From: Ectothiorhodosinus mongolicus | Lineage (GTDB): Bacteria; Pseudomonadota; Gammaproteobacteria; Ectothiorhodospirales; Ectothiorhodospiraceae | Direction of reading: 5' to 3' | Assembly (NCBI RefSeq): GCF_022406875.1 | Contig: NZ_CP023018.1 | Location: 469,575 to 533,574, forward strand | DNA length: 64,000 bases | In this document: piece by piece, positions 19,055 to 27,820 of the stretch | How the letters are laid out: each line of letters starts with the position of its first letter | Position numbering within the stretch: the first letter of the stretch is position 1 | Notes under the pieces: generated by a model | The model's input: the letters and a program-made list of their open reading frames with translations, nothing else | Databases searched by the model: none | Told to the model about the DNA's origin: nothing | Position numbers and translations under genes: made by a program

Positions 19055-20749
19055 TTACAGAAGAATCATTTCGTTTTGGCCGGCACCGGCAGGAATCATG
19101 GGGTAAACGTTTTCGTTCTGGTCGGTGATGAAGTCCATAAACACCAGACGATCTTTCATAGCCAGGGCTTCTTTAATGGCTCCTTCAACGTCACCCGGTT
19201 TTTCAATGCGCATGCCAACATGGCCATAGGCCTCTGCGATTTGCACAAAGTCGGGCAACGCATCCATGTAAGACATGGCATAGCGGCCCTGATAAAAGAA
19301 CTCCTGCCATTGACGCACCATACCCATGTAGCGGTTATTCAACGCTACCACCTTAATCGGCGTGAGATATTGCTTGGCAGTGGATAACTCCTGAATACAC
19401 ATTTGGATACTGGCCTCGCCAGTGACACACACCACAGTCTCATCAGGATGCGCCAACTGCACCCCAATTGCTGATGGCAAGCCGAAACCCATGGTGCCAA
19501 GACCGCCCGAATTAATCCAACGCAGCGGCTTATCAAAACCATAGAACTGAGCAGCCCACATCTGATGCTGCCCCACATCCGAGGTTACATAAGCATCACC
19601 CTTAGTCAGCCGATGCAGTGTCTCAATGACATATTGCGGCTTGATGATCTCGCTGCCGCGGTCAAATTTAAGGCAATCCATACCGCGCCACTCATCGATT
19701 TGCTTCCACCACTTGGTGAGTGCCTCGGCATCGGGTTTCTCCTCCCGACTCTTGAGCTCCTTGATCAAGGCTTTAAGTACCTGATCTACTTCACCAACGA
19801 TAGGCACGTCGACTTTGACGTTTTTAGAGATGGACGCCGGGTCCACATCCACATGCACGATGCGTGCATAGGGACAGAATTTCTCGATATTACCCGTAAC
19901 GCGATCATCAAAACGCGCGCCAATAGCGATCAGTACATCCGCATGATGCATCGACATATTGGCTTCATAAGTGCCATGCATACCCAGCATGCCGATGAAT
20001 TGCTTATCGGACGAGGGATAGGCACCCAAACCCATGAGTGTATTGGTGATGGGATACCCCAACATCCGCGTCAGTTCAGTCAGCGACTTGGAGCCATTAC
20101 CCAAGATCACACCGCCACCGGTGTAAAGCACGGGCTGCTTGGCTTCCAAAATCAGATCCACTGCGCGACGGATTTGACCTGAGTGACCCTTAATCGTGGG
20201 GTTATAAGAGCGCATCTTCACGCTCTTGGGATAGTGAAACTCGCACTTGGCAGCGGTGATATCCTTGGGAATATCCACCAGCACCGGCCCCGGGCGCCCC
20301 GTAGTCGCGACATAGAAGGCCTTCTTGACGGTCTCCGCCAAGTCTTTCACATCTTTGACCAAGAAATTGTGTTTCACACAGGGACGGGTAATACCCACGG
20401 TATCCACTTCCTGGAAAGCGTCGTTGCCAATCAAAGGCGTGGGCACCTGACCAGAGAACACCACCAGCGGCACTGAGTCCATGTAGGCATCAGCGATGCC
20501 GGTCACGGCATTGGTCGCACCGGGACCCGAGGTTACCAGCACGACACCAGGCCTATTGGTGGACTTGGCATAGCCTTCTGCAGCATGCACCGCGGCCTGT
20601 TCATGGCGTACAAGAATATGCGCCACTTTGTCTTGTTTGAACATGGCGTCATAAATGTGCAATACCGCACCGCCCGGGTAGCCGAATACCAGCTCCACGC
20701 CCTCTTCTTGGAGACAACGGACAAAAATTTCGGCGCCGGTGATTTCCAC
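19055..20749 (-). CDS. ilvI: Acetolactate synthase catalytic (large) subunit
   Basis: A thiamine-diphosphate enzyme condensing pyruvate with pyruvate or 2-oxobutyrate at the start of branched-chain amino-acid synthesis. The 564-residue protein has the N-terminal pyrimidine-binding domain with the catalytic glutamate in LVRHEQAAVHAAEGYA. A central FAD-binding domain and the C-terminal TPP/Mg2+ domain (GEASIQM to NNRYMGMVRQWQ) follow. Translation starts at GTG with AGGAG 9 nt upstream. Pairing with ilvH identifies the valine-sensitive IlvIH type. Confidence 0.95.
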   Translation of the reverse strand: MEITGAEIFVRCLQEEGVELVFGYPGGAVLHIYDAMFKQDKVAHILVRHEQAAVHAAEGYAKSTNRPGVVLVTSGPGATNAVTGIADAYMDSVPLVVFSGQVPTPLIGNDAFQEVDTVGITRPCVKHNFLVKDVKDLAETVKKAFYVATTGRPGPVLVDIPKDITAAKCEFHYPKSVKMRSYNPTIKGHSGQIRRAVDLILEAKQPVLYTGGGVILGNGSKSLTELTRMLGYPITNTLMGLGAYPSSDKQFIGMLGMHGTYEANMSMHHADVLIAIGARFDDRVTGNIEKFCPYARIVHVDVDPASISKNVKVDVPIVGEVDQVLKALIKELKSREEKPDAEALTKWWKQIDEWRGMDCLKFDRGSEIIKPQYVIETLHRLTKGDAYVTSDVGQHQMWAAQFYGFDKPLRWINSGGLGTMGFGLPSAIGVQLAHPDETVVCVTGEASIQMCIQELSTAKQYLTPIKVVALNNRYMGMVRQWQEFFYQGRYAMSYMDALPDFVQIAEAYGHVGMRIEKPGDVEGAIKEALAMKDRLVFMDFITDQNENVYPMIPAGAGQNEMILL

Positions 20750-20767
20750 GGGTGTGCTCTCCTAATT

Positions 20768-20866
20768 CTAGGTTTGGGTGTTCAGCGCGCGCGAAAGGAC
20801 GAAGCGATTCAGCACGCTACTGGGTAAACTTTTGATCATATCTTGTTGCGCTGCAAATTTCATCAT
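20768..20866 (-). CDS. Possible 32-codon small ORF/leader peptide upstream of ilvI
   Basis: In the 148-nt gap before ilvI the minus strand has an uninterrupted ORF starting ATGATG and ending TAG 18 nt before the ilvI GTG. The peptide begins MMKFAAQQDMIKS and its second half holds several Leu and Val codons (SSVLNRFVLSRAL). The ribosome-binding site is weak and no attenuator hairpin with a T-run follows. It may be a real small protein, a translational leader, or chance. Confidence 0.25.
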   Translation of the reverse strand: MMKFAAQQDMIKSLPSSVLNRFVLSRALNTQT

Positions 20867-20897
20867 GACTTTGGATTCACATCGTGCAATAACCTCA

Positions 20898-22070
20898 TCA
20901 TTCTTCGGCTTTTTGAAACAAAGCGAGATAAGCTTGCCGAGCCATGGGGGAGCGCTTGGCTACCACCAAAACATCCTCAAGATGGTTCGGTGTGCTCATG
21001 CCCACTAAAGCCGTCCCCACTCCCGGGGCGCTGCGGTTGAATTGCAAAGAACGCTGTGCCGGGTTACTTAAATTAGGCAAGGCGCGTTCGACACTGTCTA
21101 CCGACTGCTTGGCCAAATGACCTTTGAGCATGCCATGTGATGCCAGCATATAAACTTGCAACTGATAAGCTGCCTGCAGAGCCGAGGCCACATTGCCTTT
21201 GCCTGTTGCAGTATTGAATCGGGTAAAGCCCTCGAGCATCACCTGATTAAACGGCAAACTGGCAAGACGAAAATGATGCCGCGCATTAGGCTCGCCGGTC
21301 ACCGACTGAGCGGCCCGTTCCGCTAAGCCAATCATTGAGGTCAAAGATTGAAATTGTTCCGCATCGGTCTCAACACGAAAGCCTTCGAAGGTGCTAATCC
21401 CATAAAACCGCAAGCGGTTTTCCTGCACCGCACGTTCCAGAACCTCAAAAACCGGCTCTAGCATTCGGTTGGTGGCTTCTTTACCGCGCTCAGCGATTTG
21501 CACTTCAGGCTGATCAATCAAAAACCCATCCAAAGTCTCGACACCCATCAAGTGGCGGGACAGCTCCAGCTGGAAATGGATGTATTCAGGGCTGAGCAGA
21601 TGCACACCGCCGGCCAATTGTTCCTGAGTGCCCAGACCCTGACTGATAATCTCAGCATCAAACCAGCGCGTCATGTCCTCGGGCGGACCACCACGCAACG
21701 TTAAAAAACCCCCTTTGGATATCAGGAACATAGCCTCACGTGGGACTCCCGCCTGAATGGCCGTGCGCACGCCCGCACCTACCGCCGCGAGCGATCGGCC
21801 ATAGCGGTAATGAGCCCCGGTATCAATCACATTGATACCGGCTTGCAGGGCTTGGGCAACGATGGCGCTGATACAGGCATCTACGGCGCCACTGGCTTCT
21901 CCGCCGAAACTACCCGCACCGATACTGGAGAGCTTCAAATGCTCCCGCGGAAATTCCGAGAAATGCCCGCCACCAACAAGCCCCTTTTCTTCAAGCGCTT
22001 GCGCATAATGCTCCGTGCCCTGACGGGTGGCAAAACCGGGGATGAGAAGTGGGTCTGTTTGTTTTAACAA
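20898..22070 (-). CDS. Divergent aldo/keto reductase family protein
   Basis: A 390-residue protein with the aldo/keto reductase TIM-barrel pattern. The nucleotide-side start is LSSIGAGSFGG, the barrel strand with catalytic Asp83 and a tyrosine is GINVIDTGAHYRYG, and the catalytic lysine is K119 in ISKGG. The fourth tetrad residue, normally His in a Y-x-x-H segment, is replaced: the equivalent reads LDGFLIDQPE, with Asp186. The substrate is unknown. The start is TTG; no in-frame ATG precedes the conserved core, so the N terminus is uncertain. It is 148 nt upstream of ilvI on the same strand and divergent from a small unknown gene. Confidence 0.75.
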   Translation of the reverse strand: MLKQTDPLLIPGFATRQGTEHYAQALEEKGLVGGGHFSEFPREHLKLSSIGAGSFGGEASGAVDACISAIVAQALQAGINVIDTGAHYRYGRSLAAVGAGVRTAIQAGVPREAMFLISKGGFLTLRGGPPEDMTRWFDAEIISQGLGTQEQLAGGVHLLSPEYIHFQLELSRHLMGVETLDGFLIDQPEVQIAERGKEATNRMLEPVFEVLERAVQENRLRFYGISTFEGFRVETDAEQFQSLTSMIGLAERAAQSVTGEPNARHHFRLASLPFNQVMLEGFTRFNTATGKGNVASALQAAYQLQVYMLASHGMLKGHLAKQSVDSVERALPNLSNPAQRSLQFNRSAPGVGTALVGMSTPNHLEDVLVVAKRSPMARQAYLALFQKAEE

Positions 22071-22085
22071 ATCTGCTACACTCGC

Positions 22086-22114
22086 TTTTTAACCAATGGT
22101 TATATCCGTATATT
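22086..22114 (+). promoter_or_regulatory. Possible promoter of the 105-residue unknown gene, in a divergent control region
   Basis: The plus strand reads TTTTTA, a 17-nt spacer and TATATT. An 11-bp palindrome, AACCAATGGTT (22091-22101), lies in the spacer, and a TATAAC on the minus strand could serve the aldo/keto reductase gene. The match is weak. Confidence 0.3.
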
Positions 22115-22154
22115 CAAAGTGAAAACAAGCCGACGGGCCGTGAGGAATTAGAGG

Positions 22155-22472
22155 ATGGCGCTGGTAAGACTGGTCAAATTGAATAACCTGCAATACAACG
22201 CAAACCGTGATCCAGACGTTTATCGGCGCAGCGTTGGCAAATCTTTTCGTATCCAGGCGTTTCTGGTGGGCACTGGCCCTGCCAAAGCGCGCTTTACCGT
22301 CAATGGCGAGGTCCGAGGCGAAACAACGGTGACTCTGCCCGGCCGTTTTGACTGCGAAGTATCATTCGACACCGCCGGCAGCCGGGTGGGAATCCTATCG
22401 ATCGAAGGTAACGGCGAGCAATTCACACAGGAACTGCGCCTAGATACCGTCGAGCACGACTGGGTGGGTTAA
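22155..22472 (+). CDS. Uncharacterised 105-residue protein
   Basis: I do not recognise the family. The predicted soluble protein alternates hydrophobic and polar residues in a way that suggests beta strands (for example AKARFTVNGEV and GETTVTLPGRFDCEVSF). It has no signal peptide or membrane helix. A ribosome-binding site (GTGAGGAAT) lies about 10 nt before the ATG. It is the only plus-strand gene in this part of the window and is convergent with the next two unknown genes, 17 nt from the first. Codon use looks like its neighbours, which supports a real gene. Confidence 0.65.
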   Translation: MALVRLVKLNNLQYNANRDPDVYRRSVGKSFRIQAFLVGTGPAKARFTVNGEVRGETTVTLPGRFDCEVSFDTAGSRVGILSIEGNGEQFTQELRLDTVEHDWVG

Positions 22473-22489
22473 GCCCAAGGTCAGCTGAC

Positions 22490-22879
22490 CTATTCGCCCC
22501 AGGCGTAACGCTCACAAAACTCAGGCAACATGCGCAACATCTCGCGTCGGCTGAAAAATCGGTCGGCGCGCGCTAAGCGCATATCGTTTTGTAGCTCTTC
22601 ATCACCCCCAAAGCAAAACACCGGCACGTTAATCTGATACTCCATACGCAGTGTGCGCATGATTTCCAATGGGTCAAATGCCGCTTCCTCATCCAGATCC
22701 ATGAGAATGAAGCGATACAGCAGTACGTCGTTCCATTCTCCCAGCTCGTCTAGATCCGTAACCGCCTGACCAACCCAAGGTTGCGGAGCAACGTCAGCCA
22801 GCTCAGCAACAAAACCCGAGTCCGAAGTGAAGACCACAAAGCGGCGCTGCAAGCGGGTGCCAATGGTTGGTTCAGCCAT
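22490..22879 (-). CDS. Uncharacterised 129-residue protein, possibly with a receiver-like fold
   Basis: The family is not recognised. The beginning after the basic segment (RRFVVFTSDSGFVAEL) followed by an acidic strand end (YRFILMDLDEEAAFDP) and VPVFCFGGDEE recalls the alternating strand/helix order of response-regulator receiver domains. However, the canonical aspartate pocket and the Thr/Lys switch residues are not convincingly present. The ATG at 22879 is preferred over an upstream TTG because GAGG lies 10 nt before it. It follows the next unknown gene by 11 nt, so the two form a small operon. Confidence 0.65.
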   Translation of the reverse strand: MAEPTIGTRLQRRFVVFTSDSGFVAELADVAPQPWVGQAVTDLDELGEWNDVLLYRFILMDLDEEAAFDPLEIMRTLRMEYQINVPVFCFGGDEELQNDMRLARADRFFSRREMLRMLPEFCERYAWGE

Positions 22880-22890
22880 GCCCAATTGCC

Positions 22891-23259
22891 TCAGGAAAAG
22901 TAGCGAAAATAAAAATCACTGCGCGACAAATCTTCATAGAGCTTGGCGCGCTCCTCCATCCCCATGCGCATAATCTTGATCAGCGCCTCGCTTTGTTCAG
23001 CATCGACGATATGCATCTGTCCAATCACCTCTTCATCGGTATCGAGAATATCCGTAGCCAAGGCATCCGGATAGTCGGCATAGACCAAAAATGACCGGCA
23101 AGTCTCATCCTCTGGATCTAAGGGCTGCATCACCAGTTTGCCCAACCAAGCCAAACGCGCGGCCTGATTGAACTGGCGAATGTCGAATTTTTTGCCTTTA
23201 CGGTAGCGATTCAGCTGATTGCGAATGTCACTGATATTGGTAATGTCAATTTTTTTCAT
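22891..23259 (-). CDS. Uncharacterised 122-residue protein
   Basis: The family is not recognised. It starts MKKIDITNIS, is basic in the first 30 residues (RNQLNRYRKGKKFDIRQF) and acidic afterwards, with a helical C-terminal half ending in an aromatic tail (DFYFRYFS). There is no signal peptide or membrane helix. The ATG is used rather than the TTG 6 nt upstream. It is the first gene of a two-gene unit with the following 129-residue protein, suggesting a joint function. Confidence 0.62.
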   Translation of the reverse strand: MKKIDITNISDIRNQLNRYRKGKKFDIRQFNQAARLAWLGKLVMQPLDPEDETCRSFLVYADYPDALATDILDTDEEVIGQMHIVDAEQSEALIKIMRMGMEERAKLYEDLSRSDFYFRYFS

Positions 23260-23384
23260 AGCCAATGGTCATAACCTAGTAATTAAGTCGGAAAAGCATA
23301 GCCCAGTGTAGCTGACCCAAGACTAATCGGCCACTTGAAGGCCGGTGTCATGCCGTATCGACCTCTTTGACTCGACAGTCGGGC

Positions 23385-23415
23385 AAAAAAAGGCCCGCTT
23401 TCAGCGGGCCTTTTC
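23385..23415 (-). terminator. Rho-independent terminator after the LysM lipoprotein gene
   Basis: A 9-bp GC-rich stem (AGGCCCGCT with AGCGGGCCT, 3-nt loop) is flanked by A-runs and T-runs, so it could act on both strands. It lies 20 nt beyond the stop codon of the minus-strand LysM gene. The rest of the gap 23260-23434 shows nothing recognisable. Confidence 0.85.
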
Positions 23416-23434
23416 ATTTCTTGAAACGCTTCGC

Positions 23435-23977
23435 TTACCGCTTGGGCGTCAAGTTGTACTGGCGCAGATACTCCAAGTCGGTCGCTTCGACCGGACCCAG
23501 CGACCAAGCACCACGGGTGCGCGCATGACGCACCGCCGCATCGACATCAGCCGCAGAAGGACGCAACTCAATACGTAGACGCTGACCGGGATAGATCAGA
23601 TCGGCATCACGGATTTGGTCCGCATTGGCCCGATAGATCAACGGCCAGTGGTAAGGATTACCATACACTGAGCTCTTTGCGGAAATATTCCAGAGACTAT
23701 CGCCACGCTGTACTTCGTACATCATGCTGGCCTCCGAGGCCGGCTGAGCGGGAGCGGGAGCGGTAGCGAACAAATCTGGGTCACACACCTCGTTGGCGCG
23801 GTCACGACTCCAATAACCTGTACGCACGCAGTCACCCGCCGCATCACGGACATACTCATTGCTGGAATCAACCACGTAAGCGGTTCCAACGGGGGTGCCG
23901 GAGACAGAGGCACAACCCGAAAGCAGTGCTGCTGAAGCAAGACCGGTCAACCACAGGGAATTTTTCTTCGTTATCAC
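23435..23977 (-). CDS. LysM-domain outer-membrane or periplasmic lipoprotein
   Basis: A 180-residue protein with a lipoprotein signal (hydrophobic LWLTGLASAALLSGC, lipobox cysteine near residue 21). A segment with the pattern CVRTGYWSRDRANEVCDPDL follows, which resembles the conserved region preceding OmpA-like domains in gammaproteobacteria. Near residues 85-140 is a LysM domain (YEVQRGDSLWNISAKSSVYG, IYPGQRLRIEL) that should bind peptidoglycan. The GTG at 23977 has GGAGT about 8 nt upstream; a longer frame exists but would bury the signal peptide. It pairs with the DUF4398 lipoprotein gene upstream. Confidence 0.82.
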   Translation of the reverse strand: MITKKNSLWLTGLASAALLSGCASVSGTPVGTAYVVDSSNEYVRDAAGDCVRTGYWSRDRANEVCDPDLFATAPAPAQPASEASMMYEVQRGDSLWNISAKSSVYGNPYHWPLIYRANADQIRDADLIYPGQRLRIELRPSAADVDAAVRHARTRGAWSLGPVEATDLEYLRQYNLTPKR

Positions 23978-24027
23978 GTCAGAACTCCAGAAAGTTTGAG
24001 AGCTTAAGCCCATTATCACTAAGCCAA

Positions 24028-24056
24028 ATTGTAAAGAAAATCCTTTGAGCTCGCAA
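24028..24056 (-). promoter_or_regulatory. Promoter of the LysM lipoprotein gene
   Basis: The minus strand reads TTGCGA, a 17-nt spacer and TACAAT in the 108-nt gap between the DUF4398 gene and the LysM gene, about 50 nt before the GTG start. Confidence 0.5.
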
Positions 24057-24085
24057 GCGCATCGACGTGCGCCCAAGGCCACACG

Positions 24086-24412
24086 CTATCGAACCTCAGC
24101 GTCCTGACGAGCACGAATCGCCCAATCCCGGGATTCTGCAGCCAGCCTTCTCGCTTCTGAGTAATCACCCGCCTCAAGTTGTTCTTCGGCTTGACGCAAC
24201 AATCGCTCCGCGCGCTCATACACGGCGCGCGCATAGCTCGGTGCTTGAACCTGCTCCGCTGCCTGTAAGGCCTGACGTGCATCGCTCATCTCCTGTGCTG
24301 GCGCAGTCATCGCACAGCCAGTCCCAACCACCACGACAAGCGCGAGCGACACCCCGTATAATAATCGCCTTATAACCCTGCTTCGGTGCCCTATGTTTTC
24401 AGCCTGGCTCAT
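24086..24412 (-). CDS. DUF4398 domain lipoprotein
   Basis: A 108-residue protein with a lipoprotein signal (LLYGVSLALVVVVGTGC, cysteine near residue 33). A predominantly alpha-helical mature part follows, rich in Ala, Glu and Arg (SDARQALQAAEQVQAP, YERAERLLRQAEEQLEAGDY), matching the DUF4398 pattern. Such proteins are commonly encoded next to OmpA-like or LysM envelope proteins, as here. It probably sits in the outer membrane facing the periplasm. No clear ribosome-binding site precedes the ATG, so the exact start is uncertain by a few residues. Confidence 0.78.
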   Translation of the reverse strand: MSQAENIGHRSRVIRRLLYGVSLALVVVVGTGCAMTAPAQEMSDARQALQAAEQVQAPSYARAVYERAERLLRQAEEQLEAGDYSEARRLAAESRDWAIRARQDAEVR

Positions 24413-24460
24413 GGAGTGAAAGTATTTATCATAAAAATCACAAATGCAACAGCAACCTAG

Positions 24461-25470
<1,010 letters not shown>

Positions 25471-26131
25471 CGCGGCGTTTATCCTCAAGCGATGCCGCAT
25501 CCAAGCCATCCAGCACCTGCATCAAAGAGCGTAGGTCGCGTCGACAATGGTTCAAAAGGTATTGCGCTGCCGGCTGGGGAAGATCAAAACCGCGGTTTTT
25601 TGCCTCGCGGACCAAGACTGTAAGGCACTCCTCATCGGCCAGCGGCTGAAGTTGTATCACCAATCCCCAAGCCAGTCGCGACTCTAGGTCAGCCAAACCC
25701 ACCCCCAGCGCTTTGGGTCCTTGCCTGGCTGCCAACAACACATAGGCATCCCGCGCCCGAAGTTCATTCATCAGGTGAAAAAGCGCCTGTTCCATTTCCC
25801 GATGACCAACCAGCACGTCTAGCGCATCGATGGCCAGCAGTCGGTGATCCTGCCATCCCGTCAAGATCGCGGGTCCCTCGCTCGCAATCAGATCCAGGGG
25901 CAAATAGGCTACGGGCTCACCGGTCTCAGCCATGGCATGACAAGCGGCTTGCAGCAAATGGGTTTTGCCCGTAGCACTTTCGCCATAGATATAAATCGGC
26001 GACTCGCCTTGGCCGCTGATCAGGGTTTGGATGGCATTCAACGCTAGGCCATTATTGCCGACTTCAAAGCTGTCAAAGCGGGCGCTGCTGCGAAGGCCCA
26101 GATCCAGAGTGAGCTGCTGCATGCGCTTGAA

Positions 26132-26692
26132 TTAAGAAGCCACGCGGCCATGCTGCCAGGCCTTACGGCCCCAGGCAATCATGTACGCCAGTCCACTGCC
26201 GATAGTCGTCCCCGCTACCACCAGGAACAAAGCCTCTAAGTAGGCCACAGGGATCACTATAATCGCGCCGGCATCGATGATCACCGACAACACCAAAACA
26301 ATCTGCGCGAATGTATTGACCTTACTGATGAACAGTGGCTGCATCTCCAGACTGCGCGTCAATAAGCGAAACAATAGGGCGCCACCGACGATGACCACCT
26401 CGCGCCCCATGACCAACAGCACCAACCACCACGGGATTAAGCCGATGTAGGCAACAGTGAGATAAGTGCTCAGCACCAAGATCTTGTCGGCCAAGGGATC
26501 TAGATAGCCACCCAATCGGGTATACCAGCCATATCGCCTAACCAGCCACCCATCCAGCCCATCGGACAATCCAGCCAGCAGCAGCAGCAACAAAACTAGT
26601 GCATACTCTTCGCCCAACAATGACAGCACGATCGGCACGCTAAGCGCGATTCTCGCTAGGGTAATGGTGTTGGGAATCTGTCTGAAGTTCAC
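26132..26692 (-). CDS. CDP-alcohol phosphatidyltransferase family membrane protein
   Basis: A 186-residue integral membrane protein with the CDP-alcohol phosphotransferase signature (DGLDGWLVRR, then GGYLDPLADKIL), so a phospholipid head-group transferase of the PgsA/cardiolipin-synthase type. The usual alanine before the arginine in the motif is a valine. The substrate cannot be told from sequence. In other gammaproteobacteria a second PgsA-like gene sits next to hda, as here. Its ATG overlaps the DUF2066 stop by 4 nt, and hda follows 9 nt later. Confidence 0.83.
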   Translation of the reverse strand: MNFRQIPNTITLARIALSVPIVLSLLGEEYALVLLLLLLAGLSDGLDGWLVRRYGWYTRLGGYLDPLADKILVLSTYLTVAYIGLIPWWLVLLVMGREVVIVGGALLFRLLTRSLEMQPLFISKVNTFAQIVLVLSVIIDAGAIIVIPVAYLEALFLVVAGTTIGSGLAYMIAWGRKAWQHGRVAS

Positions 26693-27729
26693 GGCAGCAA
26701 ACGAAACGTCAGTTCAGATTCAGCGCTGGGCGTCAACACATTGCCCAACCGGGTGGCTCGGGCCAACTCGCGACTGTCGCCGCGCAGCTGCACCCAAAAA
26801 ATCACCGAATCGGATCCCAGAATGTGGGTTTGAACCCGTTGCACGGGTGCCAATTCGGAGAGATAGTTACGAACTCGGTGGTAGTCTGACAAAGAATGGA
26901 TATCGGTAATATTGATCTCCACAGAATTCTGCGCATGAGCTAACCCCGCCGTCGCCATCACTCGGCCGATGCCATCCACCATCGACTCAAATGCCTGTTG
27001 CAGCGCCTGCTTGGCTTCTTCGGCCTCAGCTTCCCATACGCCACTGTGTACAGAACCATGCAACTGCCAACGGGCAGAAAAACCTCCTGAGCGCTGCTGC
27101 ACGCGAACCAGGGCCACCGCATCCGGTTCGTAGCGTGCCGAGGCATTCAGCACCCCCTCTTCAAAACCCAAGAGGATATCGGCTGCACTGATGCGCGATT
27201 GATCCTCAAGATCCCACAAGGGTTCGATTAACAGTATGCCGCGGGCATTGGCCCAAGATTCAATCGCACGCCACCACTCTAGATCATCCACCGTGTGCGC
27301 CATGCGCCGCTCGTTGTCCTGCTGTATCGCCAGCCAAATCAACAAATTCGGACGATCGCGCTGCCACAGTGGCAACCCAAGATCCACCAGGTTGCGCTCA
27401 ATGGCAGCAGCATCAAATCTCACCCACAGCTCTGAAGTGCCTTCGGCGGATTCTTGATAGCGATACTGACGCACCCATTGAGGCGCCTGACGCAGTAACT
27501 CTTCGAGTCTTGGATCGCTTCGCCATGCTCGGTCGCCGGTCATTTTGACGACGACTTCCTGTAGAGCCTCTGAAAACGCCCGTTGGCGCGTCCCACGATC
27601 ACGATCAGGCACGGCGACCATGGCCTCTCCGAGCCGCTCCAGACTGATACTGGCAGCCGCCGCCGGTGTTGCCAGCAGGGCTAACATCACCAGAATGAGC
27701 ATCAACAAACGGGCGCTAAGCAATCTCAT
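26689..27729 (-). CDS. DUF2066 family exported protein
   Basis: A 346-residue protein with a cleavable signal peptide (LLMLILVMLALLATPAAA) and the DUF2066 pattern in the mature part: ALQEVVVKMTGDRAWRSDPRL near residue 55 and RLWVRFD-like SELWVRFDAAAIERNL near residue 105. The function is unknown; the protein is periplasmic. The ATG at 27729 is chosen so that the signal peptide starts the protein; a longer frame begins at 27759. It heads the operon with the CDP-alcohol transferase and hda and is divergent from purM, a conserved arrangement. Confidence 0.85.
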   Translation of the reverse strand: MRLLSARLLMLILVMLALLATPAAAASISLERLGEAMVAVPDRDRGTRQRAFSEALQEVVVKMTGDRAWRSDPRLEELLRQAPQWVRQYRYQESAEGTSELWVRFDAAAIERNLVDLGLPLWQRDRPNLLIWLAIQQDNERRMAHTVDDLEWWRAIESWANARGILLIEPLWDLEDQSRISAADILLGFEEGVLNASARYEPDAVALVRVQQRSGGFSARWQLHGSVHSGVWEAEAEEAKQALQQAFESMVDGIGRVMATAGLAHAQNSVEINITDIHSLSDYHRVRNYLSELAPVQRVQTHILGSDSVIFWVQLRGDSRELARATRLGNVLTPSAESELTFRLLP

Positions 27730-27745
27730 AATTTGACAATTAGGC

Positions 27746-27774
27746 TTGGGAAGCAACAAACGTTAAAATATCAT
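27746..27774 (+). promoter_or_regulatory. Possible purM promoter
   Basis: The plus strand reads TTGGGA, a 17-nt spacer and TATCAT, 47 nt before the purM ATG. A TTGACA at 27733-27738 has no -10 at proper distance. I see no clear PurR operator. Confidence 0.35.
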
Positions 27775-27820
27775 ATTTGCGCAGTCACCCTGTGCGCTCA
27801 ACCTAGGAAAAATCACCAGC

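Noticed and set aside
19565-20182. Plus-strand ORF of 205 codons opposite ilvI
   Set aside because: It lies entirely antisense to the conserved acetolactate synthase gene, with no independent support.
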